Below are positions 1-12,200 of a stretch of 64,000 nt of DNA, one piece after another. The stretch lies in contig AP025042.1 of the NCBI GenBank assembly GCA_036186865.1, positions 11,653,268 to 11,717,267 on the forward strand, written 5' to 3'. The notes beneath the pieces are model-generated. The model worked only from the letters and a program-made list of their open reading frames with translations. It ran no database searches and was not told the origin of the DNA. The position numbers were made by a program, and so were the translations under genes. The first letter of the stretch is position 1. Every line of letters starts with the position of its first letter. This DNA is from Eustoma russellianum. Taxonomy: Eukaryota > Streptophyta > Magnoliopsida > Gentianales > Gentianaceae.

Positions 1-677
1 TTCATGAAATAAAACTTGATATTTTCTCCAAATCTTGTGAGACTTTGTTTTCTTGGTTTTGCGTTAAAAACCTATGTTAATATCCTTCAAAGTTGACCAT
101 TTTGAAGGTGTGGCCATTGCTCTAAGGTGTCGTCCAGGAGGGCCATACGGTTTGTCTGATCAACGACCATCTTGAAGTTTTGGTTCTTGCTCGTTGGAAC
201 CATTCCTTTGCATCACTAAGGAAGCAAGGGGAAGTCTTCTTCCTTGTGCCTAAACCCTAGTGAAGGACGTTTGGAGGTCAAAAACTTAGGAGCCCACGGT
301 TTGCATGCATCATGTAACACTTAAATCATGCATTTCAAAAACAGTCAACATCTAAATTATGCATTTTCAAATCACTCAAACCCCCATTTCTCAACACGTT
401 ACTGGGCTCCACTACTGGCCGCAATCTAGTTCAGCTTGGCCATCTTAGTTCCGCCCATGAAGTCCTTTTTCTAAGCTAGTAGGCATGCATGGCTTATAAG
501 GCAAACTTCCCTAGCATGCCTTGATCAGTTTAGCTCAGTCATTGCCAAAAAAAAGTCCAGATCAGCATGTCCAAGCCTAACAGTTTAGTGCGACCAAAGG
601 ATATGTCATGTCAGAACTTACCTCAGGTCAGCTCGGCAAGAAGCCAAGGCCAATATTTTTCAGGTTAGCTCGGAAGA
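1..677. other. Non-coding flank of the large Ty3-type element, probably an older LTR remnant
   Basis: No convincing coding region. It holds two near-repeats of a CATGCATTT-like segment around 325-385. It directly abuts the LTR that starts at 678. The matching flank on the far side (from 43724) has features of a Ty3/Tat LTR end, so this stretch may be the other half of that older element. This is inference from position and style only. Confidence 0.3.
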
Positions 678-2256
678 TGTTACACCCGTGCCTTGGCGTA
701 AACAAAAGAAAAAGAAAAATAAATTAAAAAGTAATAATTATGACATAAATCCTAAATTAAATAGGATTTGAAAAATAGGATATACTTTACCTGGAATCTA
801 AATCCTATCCTAACTAAGATATTTTTAAACCTTATCCTACCGTTTAATTAACCCTAACCTAACCCTAATGTTTTCTATAAGTTTGGCCAGCGTCCCTCCC
901 TCATACACACTTCCAGCGGCCCCCATACCACAGAGGAATTGCTGCCACTTTTCTCCTCTAGAGCAAACGGCCAAAGAAAGAAAAAAAAGCAGCTTCATTT
1001 AATCTCCAGCGCTACCTTCAGCTATCAACAACATATATATTTTGATTTGTTGCATCTATCGGCCAAAGCAGGAAAAGAAAAATATATGAACTCTTTTTTA
1101 CATTACCCAGCCTCGTTGCAATCAAGAAGCAAACATCCACTTCCATGGTTCCTTTATTTTTTTTTGGTTTCAATCTTTCGGCCAAAGCACACAAAGGAAT
1201 AGAAGAAATTGATTCCAGTCACCAACAAGCATTAATCCAATTGTACGGTATAGTATAGCAATTGAGGTAAATAATCTCTCTATACTTGCTATGTTTTGCG
1301 AAAATTCTATACGTTATGTTCGTAATAAAATTGGATCATGCATAAGTATGAATGGTTGCATAGATATATGAATATATTTTGTATATGTGATTTGTATATG
1401 CTATATGATTTAGTTAAAGGGTTGATTTCAATTGATGCCTTAAGTTTATATATGGACGTGTGCTGTGGTATGTATCTGGGTAAAGGGTACAAAGGAAGGT
1501 TGATTTCAGTACACAAGCCGCCTTTTGAAGATATATTTAAGTTGTTTAATGTAAAGATTTAAGATAATATATTCTAAATTGCATATACATGTATATATAT
1601 TTGTAGGTGACTGATTATGTACGCAAAATTGGAAATTTATGGGTTTAAGTTTGAAAGGCCGAGAGATTATGGTAAACTGAAAGTGACGGCTATTTTTCAT
1701 ATATAAATAAAAGGTGATATTTTCCTTATGACTATGACATATATATATAAAATATACACACGCATACACGTAGGCAGTGGCATGCATGAATATATGATGA
1801 AAATGTTCAAATAAGGTACTGTTTTTATAGTTGGCCGAAAGTTGGAATGTATATTTTGGGATTGTAATTTTTGCATATGTATGTATATTATAGTGTGTGT
1901 GTGTATGAATATATGAATATAAAATCTTTGCACAGTAGGTATTGAGGCCTAATCTTTATTGATACATATTGTTTGCACAAAGTTCACTTGAATGAATATT
2001 TTGATATGAGAATTCAAATGATTTATTTTATAAGAATATTATTTAAAGTAAATGAATATAAATATGTGCCGTGGGGTATATATTTGTATGATTTGAAAAA
2101 TTTGAGTGGCTATAGGGGTTAGGCACTGGCCACCCTTGAAATTATATTTGGAATTGTTCTATTTTAAAGTATAAGAACATATATATATTTGCTATAGAAT
2201 TTCATACAGTATAGGAATATGTATATGTATGCCATATATATATATATATATATTTT

Positions 2257-2293
<37 letters not shown>

Positions 2294-2306
2294 TTGGCAG
2301 AAAAGG

Positions 2307-2334
<28 letters not shown>
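678..2334 (+). repeat. Left LTR of the Ty3-type element, first segment
   Basis: Aligns almost base for base with 18449-20061. It runs to a (TA)n microsatellite (about 2233-2334) where LINE A begins. Short open frames inside it (for example at 939-1202 and 1338-1562) occur in both LTRs but look like chance, AT-rich reading frames. Confidence 0.8.
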
Positions 2335-2337
<3 letters not shown>

Positions 2338-2436
2338 TATAAACCCTCACTTATGGCGGAAGAATACCTTATTACATAGCGATAACGTACTGCGAAAGTA
2401 GAAAGTTGATCCTTATCAACCTCCAAATTATATATG

Positions 2437-2513
2437 ATATGCCGCATTAAAACCTTGCCAAGTAAAACCACCCTTGTGGATAAAACCTTGGCGAAGGAAA
2501 AAGCATACATATT
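2437..2513 (-). other. Conserved structured 3' UTR box of LINE A (ENE-like)
   Basis: Sense strand: outer stem ATATG..TGC / GCGGCATAT, U-rich loop, stem CCTTCGCCAAG / CTTGGCAAGG, second U-rich loop, terminal hairpin CCAC-AAGG-GTGG. Nearly identical to the boxes in LINEs B, D and E. Confidence 0.6.
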
Positions 2514-2786
2514 TATATAATTGGAGTGTTGATATGCTCTACAGTATAACATGAAAGAAAATACAATCCGAGTGATACAGAAAGAAAGCGGAGGAAAGCC
2601 AGGCCATGAAATATCCAGTGCTTGATGCATAGTCCTCATCACATTGAATACAGCGTCGGCGTCAAGGATGTGGGTGAGCATGACATGTGATCTCGTCCAT
2701 GCACAGGAGAAACAAAATGCTAAGTTAAACAAACATATGAGGCATAATAAAATGAAGATGACCAAAAGAATGCAAAGCATACCGAG

Positions 2787-2816
2787 TCTGCCTGCACCCA
2801 CCAGGGTACAAGCAGA
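2787..2816 (-). other. 3' UTR stem-loop of LINE A
   Basis: Sense strand: a 13-bp stem TCTGCTTGTACCC / GGGTGCAGGCAGA with loop TGGT and two G-U pairs. It is preceded by GGATTGGC and followed by ACTCGGTATG. Equivalent stem-loops occur in LINEs B, D and E. Confidence 0.65.
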
Positions 2817-2858
2817 GAAAAGGAAAGCATGCCAATCCATATGGAAGACCATAAAAGC

Positions 2859-5800
2859 TCAAGGAATACGCAAATTCACTGATGAGAGATCCAAAGTTAC
2901 GGCCCCACGAACTAATGACGGCAGATCGTGGCGTGAGTAGTATTGTGTCTGAGGAACCAACATTGCATGCTGAGCAAGGTAGTGAGTAGCCATGTTTGCC
3001 TCTCTATAAACATGACTAAATTCCAATCGGTGAAGGTGAAGTAGCGTTTGCAATAACCGCAGATGATAGTTTCCAAATACAGACTGTGGTTGCCGCAATC
3101 GAGAAAGCATTTGAGCACAGTCTGATTATAAAATAATGGAACAATAATGTGGGAGGAAATATAGCAAACAGAACATCGTCGCCTGTATCTCTGCAGTAAG
3201 AGGTGTACATGGAGGTAATCGAAAAGAGATCGCCCCAACACAGGTACTTGAATGATCACACAAAATAGCCCCTCCTGATGCATATTGTCTACCAACTGCC
3301 GCATCAATATTTAACTTTAATCTACCGGAAGGAGGAGTTCGCCAGCGAACCACTTGTGGGCGTGGGAACCGAATAGTGGGAATCCATGAAAGATGAGGTG
3401 TTGGTCCCGCCGCAAGTTTGGAGCCATGTATTGTTTTAATCCACATCGCAATGTCATAATGTATTGTAGCCCAAATGGAGGACGGAGCAAACGAGGTCGA
3501 CTCACCATATACTAATGATGCATAGGTGCGCCATATGTTAGACACAACAATAGCCGGAACAATGATTTTTATTATACCAAATATAGATGAAAATGTAGAT
3601 CGATACCACCAAGATAATAGATATTGACGGAGATGCAATGAAATGGGGGACAAAACATGTAACTCAGTGGCAAAGAAATCCCAGATGTGCCGAATGTTGT
3701 TGCAGTATAGGAAAACATGATCCACCGTGGCCGAAGCTTGCTTACAGAAAGGACATTCTGTGGGACGAGCGGCAGAGTACTTACCAATGTAGTCCTCGAA
3801 TGGTATTGCAGAATGGAAAATGCGCCATAGTAACAACTTAGTGGCGGGGGAATGATGCTTGAACCAAATGAATTTAGCAGAAAGCAATGTTGGCTTTGGG
3901 ACACGGCAAATGTCATAAGCAGATCGCAAAGAAAATTCCCCCGATGCCGTGGGTGTCTAGGTGAGATACGAACCATCTCCTTCAGTCTGAGCAAGGCAGG
4001 TAGCATGAATTCGACAGATAAGTCTCCAAACCGGCGAATCCGACAGTCGAGGCCGATAATCCCCTCTGTTGCCATATTTAATATGCATATGCGCCATATT
4101 TAATATGCATATACTTACTCCAAAGTGTATCATGTTGCTGATATGACCACCAAATTCGACAGTGGTAAGCCTTTTGTAACATACTAAGATCCCGAAGCCC
4201 CAAACCTCCTTCTTCAGTAGGCGCAGTAATTGTAGACCATGCTACCCAATGATGCCGATGTCCCCAATAAAATGACACCATTTTCCTTTCGATGATTTTG
4301 ATGACTGACTTTGGCAAACCTCCTGTTGCAAAAACATGAAGAGGTAGCGTGGAAACCACCGAGCAAAGTAAGACAAGGCGACCTGCAGAAGAAAGTAGCC
4401 AGGAGTGCCATCCATGTAGGCGGTCATCAATATACTGTAGCAGGGAGGTACAATATCTAGAGCGATTGATACCCTTATGTAAATAGGATCCAAGGTATCG
4501 AAATGGTAAAGTAGTACACCTCATGCCTAATACGGTCTCAAAAGATCGCCATTGATGAGCTGAGGTGTTGGCAGAGGGAATGAAACTGCTCTTCTGAAAA
4601 TTGGCCTTCTGACCAAAAGTAGTTTCATACAAAGTTAAGAATGAATGAAATCATCTTAAATTGCATTGTGTACCACGCAAGAACACAAGCAGGTCGCCCG
4701 CGTATGCCAAGTGTGTGATAGCAAATGGAACCCTGCCTAGGCGAAAAGGTTGTAGTGCGCCAGAGTCAACCAATGATTTTAAGCCTCTACTGAAACCCTC
4801 AGAAGAAAGAATAAAAAGCAATGGGGACAGTGGGTCGCCTTGCTTGACACCTCAATATGGCCGAAAAGACACCGAAGGTTGGCCATTAATCAAAACTGAT
4901 AATGTAATGGCACGTAAATGATTGAGGATTATCCGAATGAAGAAATTTGAGAAGCCAAACTGTCGTAACAACAATTCCAGATACTCCCAGCTTACTCTAT
5001 CAAAGGCCTTCATCATGTCCAATTTCAAACATAATTGAGGACCACCCTTATCGATCATGTGAACCATCTCACGTGCCATTAAAACTTGTGTGGAAATATC
5101 TTGCCCGGGTAAGAAACCCGTTTGTTCCGGAGATATTAATTTGGGAAGCAATTTACTCAAACGTGTGGCGATGATCCTCGTACAAACTTTACTCAGAAAC
5201 TTTGTAAGACAGATAGACCAGAAATCACTAAAGGTTTGAGGAGATTGTGTTTTTGGTATCAAAGTGATCAATGCAGTAGCCATTACTGAGGGCTGTGGAA
5301 CGCCAAGAAAAAATTCTTGCACCGCTTTAACAACATCAGAATGAATAATTGGCCAACATGATCGGTAAAACTTACCATGAAATCCATCTCGTCCTGCTGC
5401 ACTCTGGGGATCTAAATGCCACATTGCCTCCTTTACCTCTGTCTCCATTGGTAACTGCGTAAGCATGGTATTGTCTGCCTCTGATATTAGACAAGGGAGG
5501 TGCGAAAGAACGTCTGCATGATTATGTGTTGCCTCCCTAACAAATAAAGCGGTGTAAAAAGAAATAGCTTCTGCCATAATGTCAGTGGGCGACATACACT
5601 GCGCACCATTGGAAGTGTGAATTTGTTGTATGCGGAGTTGTGATCGTCGATCTTTGACAATAGAGTGAAAATATCTTGCGTTAGCATCACCTTCCTTTAG
5701 CCATTTTACCCTCGCTTTTTGCTTCCAGAAATGCAGCTCATATGTGGATGCACGAAGATATTCAGCTTTGGCATGATGATATGCCTCGCGCGTTGCGTCA

Positions 5801-6735
5801 TTAGGGTCAGCCTCCCAAATAGCCTGAGCAATATTGAGATTAATTTTGGCTTGCATAAGATTTGTAAAGATATTACCAAAGATTTCTTTATTCCACCGCT
5901 GAATGTCCCTCTTCAGAGAAAATAATTTCGAATAGAAGCCATACATACCTCCAGTAGTAGGATACGACGACCAGGCATTCTGTATATAAGAATGAAAATC
6001 TGAATGAAGTAACCATGAGTCCAAGAATCTAAAAGGGCGATGGCCACCAGCCGTGCTCAACCGACACACAAACAATAGGGGCGTGTGATCCAAAGAAACT
6101 CTCGGAAGATGTGTTAGCTGTATGTCTTCAAACACATCTTGAAAAGAAGAGTTGACAAATAACCAATCCAATCTATGACGAACCCGGCCTAGACCCCTGC
6201 CATCAACCCAAGTAAATCTGGGTCCCTGATATGGCAGTGCCATAAGAGAACAAGACTCAATACAGTCATTAAAGTCTTGTAATACTGCAAGGGGGGATGC
6301 GAACGACCACTATGATCATCAAGCAAGCGAAAAGTATTGAAATCTCCTCTAATCACCCAGGGTAACGTGGATGCCCTAGAGAAGTCACATAAAGATTGCT
6401 AGAGAGCACGACGTAAAGATGATGTGTGCTTTGCATATACGACCGACAAAACGAATGTTAGTTGAAGCGGACGATATAGTAAAGTGAAATGAACTACTTG
6501 ATCTTGATCCTGCGTAGCAAGCAAATGAAACTCTGAATCACGCCAGAAAAACCAAATATGTTCCGACTGAGAGGAATAACAACTGGAAAAACCAAGACGC
6601 AAACCAAAACCGTTGTGAGGGTGTATGCTTTGGTTCAATAAGTGCAAGTAAATGTAAATGATGTTCACGAATCAAATGATGCAATCTAGATAGGGAGGCA
6701 CGCATGCCTCTGATAATCCAGATTAATGTATTCAT
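2859..6735 (-). pseudogene. LINE A ORF2, endonuclease / reverse transcriptase / RNase H (broken)
   Basis: Starts MNTLIWIIRGMRASLSRL at 6735, an APE-type endonuclease start. Later blocks are DHTPLLFVCR (endonuclease end), AAGRDGFHGKFYRSCW and PEQTGFLPGQDIS (RT), a zinc-binding domain with PTECPFCKQASATVDHVFLYC, and a plant RNase H domain (KLNIDAAVG, then YREANMATHYLAQHAM). The catalytic YADD of the RT reads YAGD (about 4702), which should abolish activity. Frameshifts occur near 6610, 6400 and 6243, and stops near 4852 and 4630. The domain order is complete, so this was a full-length element. Confidence 0.8.
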
Positions 6736-7977
6736 TGAGAAAGAGTGGAGTCACTTTCCTACAAGACATGCGAAGCACTACGCGTCAATATAGTAGATGG
6801 CGGCAAAGGGGGTAGATCTTTTCTTGAACAACGTTTCCGACGAGGAACGATGAAATCGGCGTCCTCAGTAAGTTCCTACAGTCGTGATATCAAGACCTCC
6901 ACATCTGGCGATGGAGGGATTAACTGCATGAGCCGAACGACTTCATCTGGGACATTTGGTAAGTCACCCGTTGGAACATTAGCAGGCAATTCAGTATCAG
7001 AAAAGTGTCCCAAATCACAGTGAATGAAATCATTTGGCAGTGGAGGTTCCGCAGCATCACAAAAAACGTCCGCATGCAGGTCATTGTCTTGATCCTGTAG
7101 AATGATATTATCAGAAGGCGGAAGATTATCAGCTGAATGGTCCTGGGATGGCACCTCAGGTGACGGAATATCTGTTGGTGGATCGGCCACCAGTTTTTTC
7201 TTTATAGGTGTCCACCGTTGAGTTTTCGGACGAGGTGGAGGAGGCGGCGGTGGGGGTGGTACAGATGACGCAACTTTTGTGGGACATGAGCCAGGTGCAT
7301 GTCCTAAACGGCGACATGAGGTACAAAACAGTAGAAGATCCTCATAAATCACTGATTGCAGGATAAATCTATTCTTTGCCTGCAAATATATTTTCTGCGG
7401 TAATTCTTGAGAAACATCTACCTCAACACAGACTCTAGCAACAGATGGCCGTAGCCCATCTGTTGTAGCAACATTCAGTTTGATGGGCGAACCGATTAGC
7501 GGACAATCTCAAACAATGCTTCACGACGATGTAGATGGATTGGGAGCCCAGGTAATGCGATCCATATCGGGACAATCGGGACATCAGCGGTGGGATCAAA
7601 ATCAATAGTCCATTTTGTAATTCTCATATGACAGCCAGAAATATGCCATGATCGTTGGTAAAAACAACACAAATAGTCCGATTCATTATGAAAATTCAAT
7701 AGAATATGCGTTTGATTGATTAGAGTGATCCGAGATCATGATGAAAGCCTATCTTCTCAAAAACTTCACGTATAATTTTCAATGGAGGGCGTCCATACCA
7801 GAAAGTACCTACCAATGAATATTTGAACGGAGTAGCAAGGGCATCAATCTCAGAATCCAGAAATGATATCAAAGGGATGTTCTTATATTGTGAAACTTTC
7901 TTTGGCGAAATGGAGATGTTGCATGATGACGCTGCACCAGAGACCACCGCGGCAAAGGATGGTGGCGCGGTTGTCAT
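6732..7977 (-). pseudogene. LINE A ORF1, RNA-binding protein (broken)
   Basis: Starts at the ATG at 7977 (MTTAPPSFAAVVSG). The N-terminal half matches the DUF4283 type found in plant LINE ORF1 proteins (GTFWYGRPPLKIIREVFEKI, then IALPGLPIHLHRREALFEIV). It is followed by the knuckle CTSCRRLGHAPGSC (CX2CX4HX4C), a proline run and an acidic tail. The chain is split by frameshifts near 7730 and around 7385-7496, and the three pieces lie in different frames. The family role is binding the element RNA to form the retrotransposition particle; here it is not functional. The stop codon overlaps the ORF2 ATG as ATGA. Confidence 0.75.
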
Positions 7978-8141
7978 TGTGATTGATTGGAAAAAAGGAA
8001 TGATCTTTCGATAATTATCAGCGGGGGAAGGGGCAGGAAAACTCCAGAAGGAGCAGTGTGATGAGAACAACGGAGATCGAAGGGAAGAGACCGGTGGCGG
8101 CGTCTATCACCGCAAAGTCGTCCGTGATTGCCAGAGAGTCA

Positions 8142-8142
<1 letters not shown>

Positions 8143-8192
<50 letters not shown>
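8143..8192. repeat. (TA)n microsatellite between LINEs A and B
   Basis: About 50 bp of pure TA. It is followed by about 36 bp of unexplained sequence rich in TCC repeats (8193-8228) before the poly(A) of LINE B. Confidence 0.9.
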
Positions 8193-8195
<3 letters not shown>

Positions 8196-8350
8196 GAAAG
8201 GAAAGTCTCCTCCTCCTCCTTCACCACATTTTTTTTTGAAAACAAAATTTTATTAGCATAAGCCCTCACTTTTGGAGGAGGAAAACCTTATTACAAAAAG
8301 AAAGATGGCAAGGATAACAGTATGCGATTATCAACATCCATATAATATAT

Positions 8351-8428
8351 GATATGCCGCATTAAAACCTTGCCAAGTAAAACCACCCTTGTGGATAAAA
8401 CCTTGGCGAAGAAAAAAACGTACATATT
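8351..8428 (-). other. Conserved structured 3' UTR box of LINE B (ENE-like)
   Basis: Same fold as in LINE A. The changes here (CCTT to TCTT, CGC to CGT on the 5' strand) turn pairs into G-U pairs and keep the stems. Confidence 0.6.
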
Positions 8429-8689
8429 TATATATATGGAGTGTTGATATACACCATCGAATAAATGAAAAACAAAATAATCCTGGAGGTTGCACCAATG
8501 CACTAGAATGAGGATCGTGCCAAGTATCATTGCCCGAAAATGATTCGTTGTCAGAGCAGGTCTCATGCAAGCGGGTGGTAGATCAGTGCCGAGCCAAGAT
8601 CGCAGTCATGCATAAAAGAAACAAGTGTCTGAGTATAGCACAGATATTTTATGGAATGTATTGCTTGAAATGAAGCAGACAAAGATCAT

Positions 8690-9210
8690 ACCACGCCTGC
8701 CTGCACAAACTAATGTGCCGGTAGCGATTGCAAGATACGCCAAACCCTTCGGGAGAGTTGCAACGGGAGGTAATTGTATCGACAGATAAGCCATGCCAAT
8801 GGAAACGTAAAATATTGCGCGAACAATATTGTGAATGCTCCGGAGCCAAAAGAACCCATCATTGTGTTGGCATAAACCATATATCAAAAAAATAGGAAAA
8901 ATGTGAGAGGGCCGAATAATGTGTACCGCTATCCAACAGTGTAAGAGAATGTAAATCATACCGAGTCTGCCTGTACCCAATCGAGTACAGGCAGAGAGTA
9001 CGTAAAACCGCCAGTCCTGATGGAAAGCTTGTGCAGAGCGATCATGGTGGCAGCAACCCAGGGGTGCAGTGTAATGAACCCGCCAAGCAAAACGTGTGTA
9101 TGAAAAGAAAACAGTATAAGTGCTGAGAATGAAGAAAATGTAGCAGTATAGCATTGGAATATAAATCATACCGCGCTTGCCCGTAACCATAATGATACGG
9201 GCTGAACAAA
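8690..9210 (-). repeat. Three 3' UTR stem-loop modules of LINE B
   Basis: Each module reads, on the sense strand, GGATTGGCG or TTTGGCG, a stem-loop, then GCGGTATGATTT or CTCGGTATGATTT. The stem-loops are at 8697-8721 (8 bp, one mismatch), 8966-8995 (13 bp, TCTGCCTGTACTC / GGGTACAGGCAGA) and 9179-9202 (7 bp, GCCCGTA / TACGGGC). Spacing is about 270 and 210 bp. LINEs A, D and E have one clear copy each. Confidence 0.65.
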
Positions 9211-9245
9211 CCGAGATACGCCAATCCATTAGGAAGACATGATTG

Positions 9246-12200
9246 TCAGCCTGCGCGCAGGTTAGCTGATGTGAGATCGAGAAGTAGTGAGGCGCGTACC
9301 AAGGCTGGGAGATTATGACTGCTGAAATATCCTGTCTCAGGGAAAAGCATGGCGTGTTGAGCTAAATTGTGAGCCGCCATATTGGTCTCTCGATACGTGT
9401 GTGTTATCTCCAATCTATGTGACTGAAGTAACGAATGTAAGAGGTGCAGATGATAATTGCCAAAAATTCGCTGCGAGTTACGTAGTCACGACACCAGGTA
9501 CTCACAATCAGATTCTATCATAAGTGATCGGAAGAATGGAAGAAAATATAGGAGACCAAATAAAGTTGCCTGAATTTCTGCCATCAATGGTGTGCACGGT
9601 GGCAACCGGAAGGATATGGCTCGCACACAAGCACCATGATGATTGCGCAAGATTGCCCCCCCCCCCCGCAGCATATCGACCACCGACTGCTGCGTCAACA
9701 TTCAACTTGAGTCTACCGGATGGCGGACATTTCCATCTAACAATCCTGAGGCGAGGTGGTCGAAGGTGTGGGATCCAGGAAAGGGAAAGACTTGGTCCTG
9801 CTGAGAGCTTGGATCCCTGTATTTTCTGAATCCACATATTAATGTCAAAGTGTACAGAATTCCTCAGCATGGCGGCCGAAAAGGATGTTGAATCCCCATA
9901 GGTGAGCTGAGCATAGTGTTTCCAGATGTTAGAAACTGCTATAGCTGGTACGACAATTTTTAAAATTCCAGATATTGATGATGATGTGGAACGATACCAC
10001 CATGATAATAAGTATTGTCGCAGGGTGAATACTGCCGGTAGCAAACCCTGAAGTTCCGAAGCAAAAAAGGCCCAAATCGGAAGGATGCGATCGCAGCAGA
10101 GAAAGACGTGAGAAACTGAGGCTGAATGTTGTTTGCAAAAAGGACACTGCGTTGGGCACACCACAGAGTAACGGCCAATGTAGTCCTTAGATGGCAGAGC
10201 AGAATTGAATATACGCCATAACAAAAGTTTCGTGGATGGAGAGTGATGTTTGAACCAAATAAATTTTGCTGACAGTTGTGTGGAGATGGATGTCCGACAA
10301 ACATCGTATGCTGATTTCAGGGTGAACTCGCCTGTAGAAGACGGTGTCCACGAAAGGAAAGTATCCAAACCAGTCGTCTGGGACATACACGTAGGATGTA
10401 TGCGATAGACTAACTTCCATATTGCAGAGTCTGGAAGCCTCGGCCTATAATCACCTCGTCCGCCATACTTCATATGCATATAGTTACTCCACAAAGTGTC
10501 ATTTTTTTAGTATGTCCACCATATTCTGCAATGATATGCTTGTTGTAACTGGTTAAGATCCCGGAGGCCCAATCCACCTTCTTCAATAGGGTGTGTAATT
10601 TTGGACCATGATGCCCAATGATGACGGCTGTCCCAAAAGAAAGAAGCCATCTTTCTATTGATAATTCGGATGACGGATTTTGGTAAGCCACCTGCTGCTA
10701 AAATGTGTATTGGAAGGGCAGCAATCACTGAGCGTAGCAGCACTAATCGGCCAGCATGTGAAAGGAGTCAGGTATGCCACCCTTGTAAGCGGTCCTCCAT
10801 ATGTTGCAACAGGGAGGTGCAATACACTGCTCTATTAATACCTTTGTGTAGATAGGAACCCAGATATCGAAAAGGAAGAGAAGCAAGCCGCATACCAAGA
10901 ATATCCTTGAAGATGCGTCTCTGATGTGAGGCAACATTTGCCGAAGGGATGAAATTACTTTTATGATAACTAACCTTTTGTCCGGATGCTTCTTTATACT
11001 GAGTTAAGAATGCACGAAAATGACTAAGGTTACGCTGTGTGCCTCGAAGAAAAATAAGTAGATCATCAGCATATGCCAAGTGGGTGATAGCAAAGGGAAT
11101 ACGTCCCAGCCGAAAAGATTGGATATGACCTGCCGCAGCAAGTGACTTTAAGCCCCTGCTAAAGCCTTCTGATGACAATATAAATAACAGCGGAGACAGC
11201 GGGTCACCCTGCTTTACCCCTCGAAATGGTCGAAACGGTGATGACGGTTGTCCATTGATTAAAACTGACAACCGTGTGGCACTAAGATGATTAATAACCA
11301 CGCGTATGAAAAAATCCAAAAATCCAAATTTACGCAATAATAGCTCCAGGTATTCCCAGCTTACCCTGTCAAACGCCTTCATCATATCTAATTTCAAGCA
11401 TAACTGAGATCCCCCTTTATCCAGCATATGTATCATTTCCTGCGCCAATAATGCTTGTGCCGAGAGATCATGTCCTGGTAAGAAGCATGTTTGCTCCGGT
11501 GAGATTAATCATGGCAAGAGCGTCCCTAGTCGTGTGGCGAGAATACGAGTACAGACTTTACTCAAGAAATTCGTAAGACAAATGGGGCGAAAGTCACTAA
11601 ATGTTTGTGGAGATTGTATCTTTGGAATCAATGTAATCAAAGCACTGACCATGACTTCTGGTTGCGGAACTCCAAGAAAAAACTCCTGCACTGCTTTAAG
11701 TACATCTGAATGTATAATAGTCCAGCATGAGCGATAAAAATTACCATGAAAACCATCTGGTCGTGCGGCACTTTGAGGATCTAAACTCCACACAGCTGTC
11801 TTTACCTCTGACTCCGACGGAAGCTGAGTTAGCATGAGATTGTCATGCTCAGATAGTATACATGGAATGTGCGAAAGGATCTCCGAGTGGTTGTGTGTTG
11901 CATCCCATGCAAATAAAACAGTATAGAACTCGACTGCAGAAGCCATGATATCATCCGGGCTATTTAGTAGGATGCCCTCAGAGTTTCGTATTTGCTATAT
12001 ACGAATCTGGGTGCGTTTACCTTTGACAAGTGATGAAAATATCTAGTATTAGCATCTCCTTCATTTAACCATTTAACTCTTGCCTTTTGCTTCCAGAAAT
12101 GCAATTCATAGTTCGATGCAAGCAAATAATCTGCCTTGGCCTTATAATAGGCGTGCCGCGTATCCTCCGTGGGTGTTGCATCCCATCGATGTTCTGCATG

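Larger units (their letters stand above)
2335..8142 (-). mobile_element. LINE A, plant L1-type, near full length, inactive
   Basis: Minus-strand LINE whose 3' end (tail ...CTCACTTATGGCGG read on plus) abuts (TA)n at 2334 and whose 5' UTR abuts (TA)n at 8143. Order along the minus strand: short 5' UTR, ORF1 (DUF4283-like plus CCHC), ORF2 (endonuclease, RT, zinc-binding, RNase H), 3' UTR with a stem-loop (2787-2816) and a structured box (2437-2513). No poly(A) run is left at the 3' end; the element passes directly into TA repeats, so the target duplication cannot be told from the microsatellite. Several stops and frameshifts disrupt both ORFs. Confidence 0.85.

Noticed and set aside
848..869. 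Telomere-like CCCTAA units near the start of each Ty3-type LTR
   Set aside because: Only about three imperfect units, present at the same place in both LTRs; at most a telo-box-like promoter motif, not telomeric DNA.
939..1562. Short frames conserved between 939-1562 and 18711-19333
   Set aside because: Conserved only because both lie in the two LTRs of the same element; no domain, poor composition.
2219..2401. Tyr/Ile-rich short frames at TA microsatellites (also near 14400, 19277 and 42136)
   Set aside because: Translations of (TA)n/(TG)n repeats, repeated in both LTRs, no protein-like composition.
2334..2852. 172-codon minus-strand frame over the LINE A 3' end
   Set aside because: Covers the 3' UTR including the structured box; similar frames in B and D arise from the same non-coding sequence.
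8606..9229. 207-codon frame in the LINE B 3' UTR
   Set aside because: Lies after the ORF2 stop and spans the three stem-loop modules; the repeated peptide pattern reflects those repeats.
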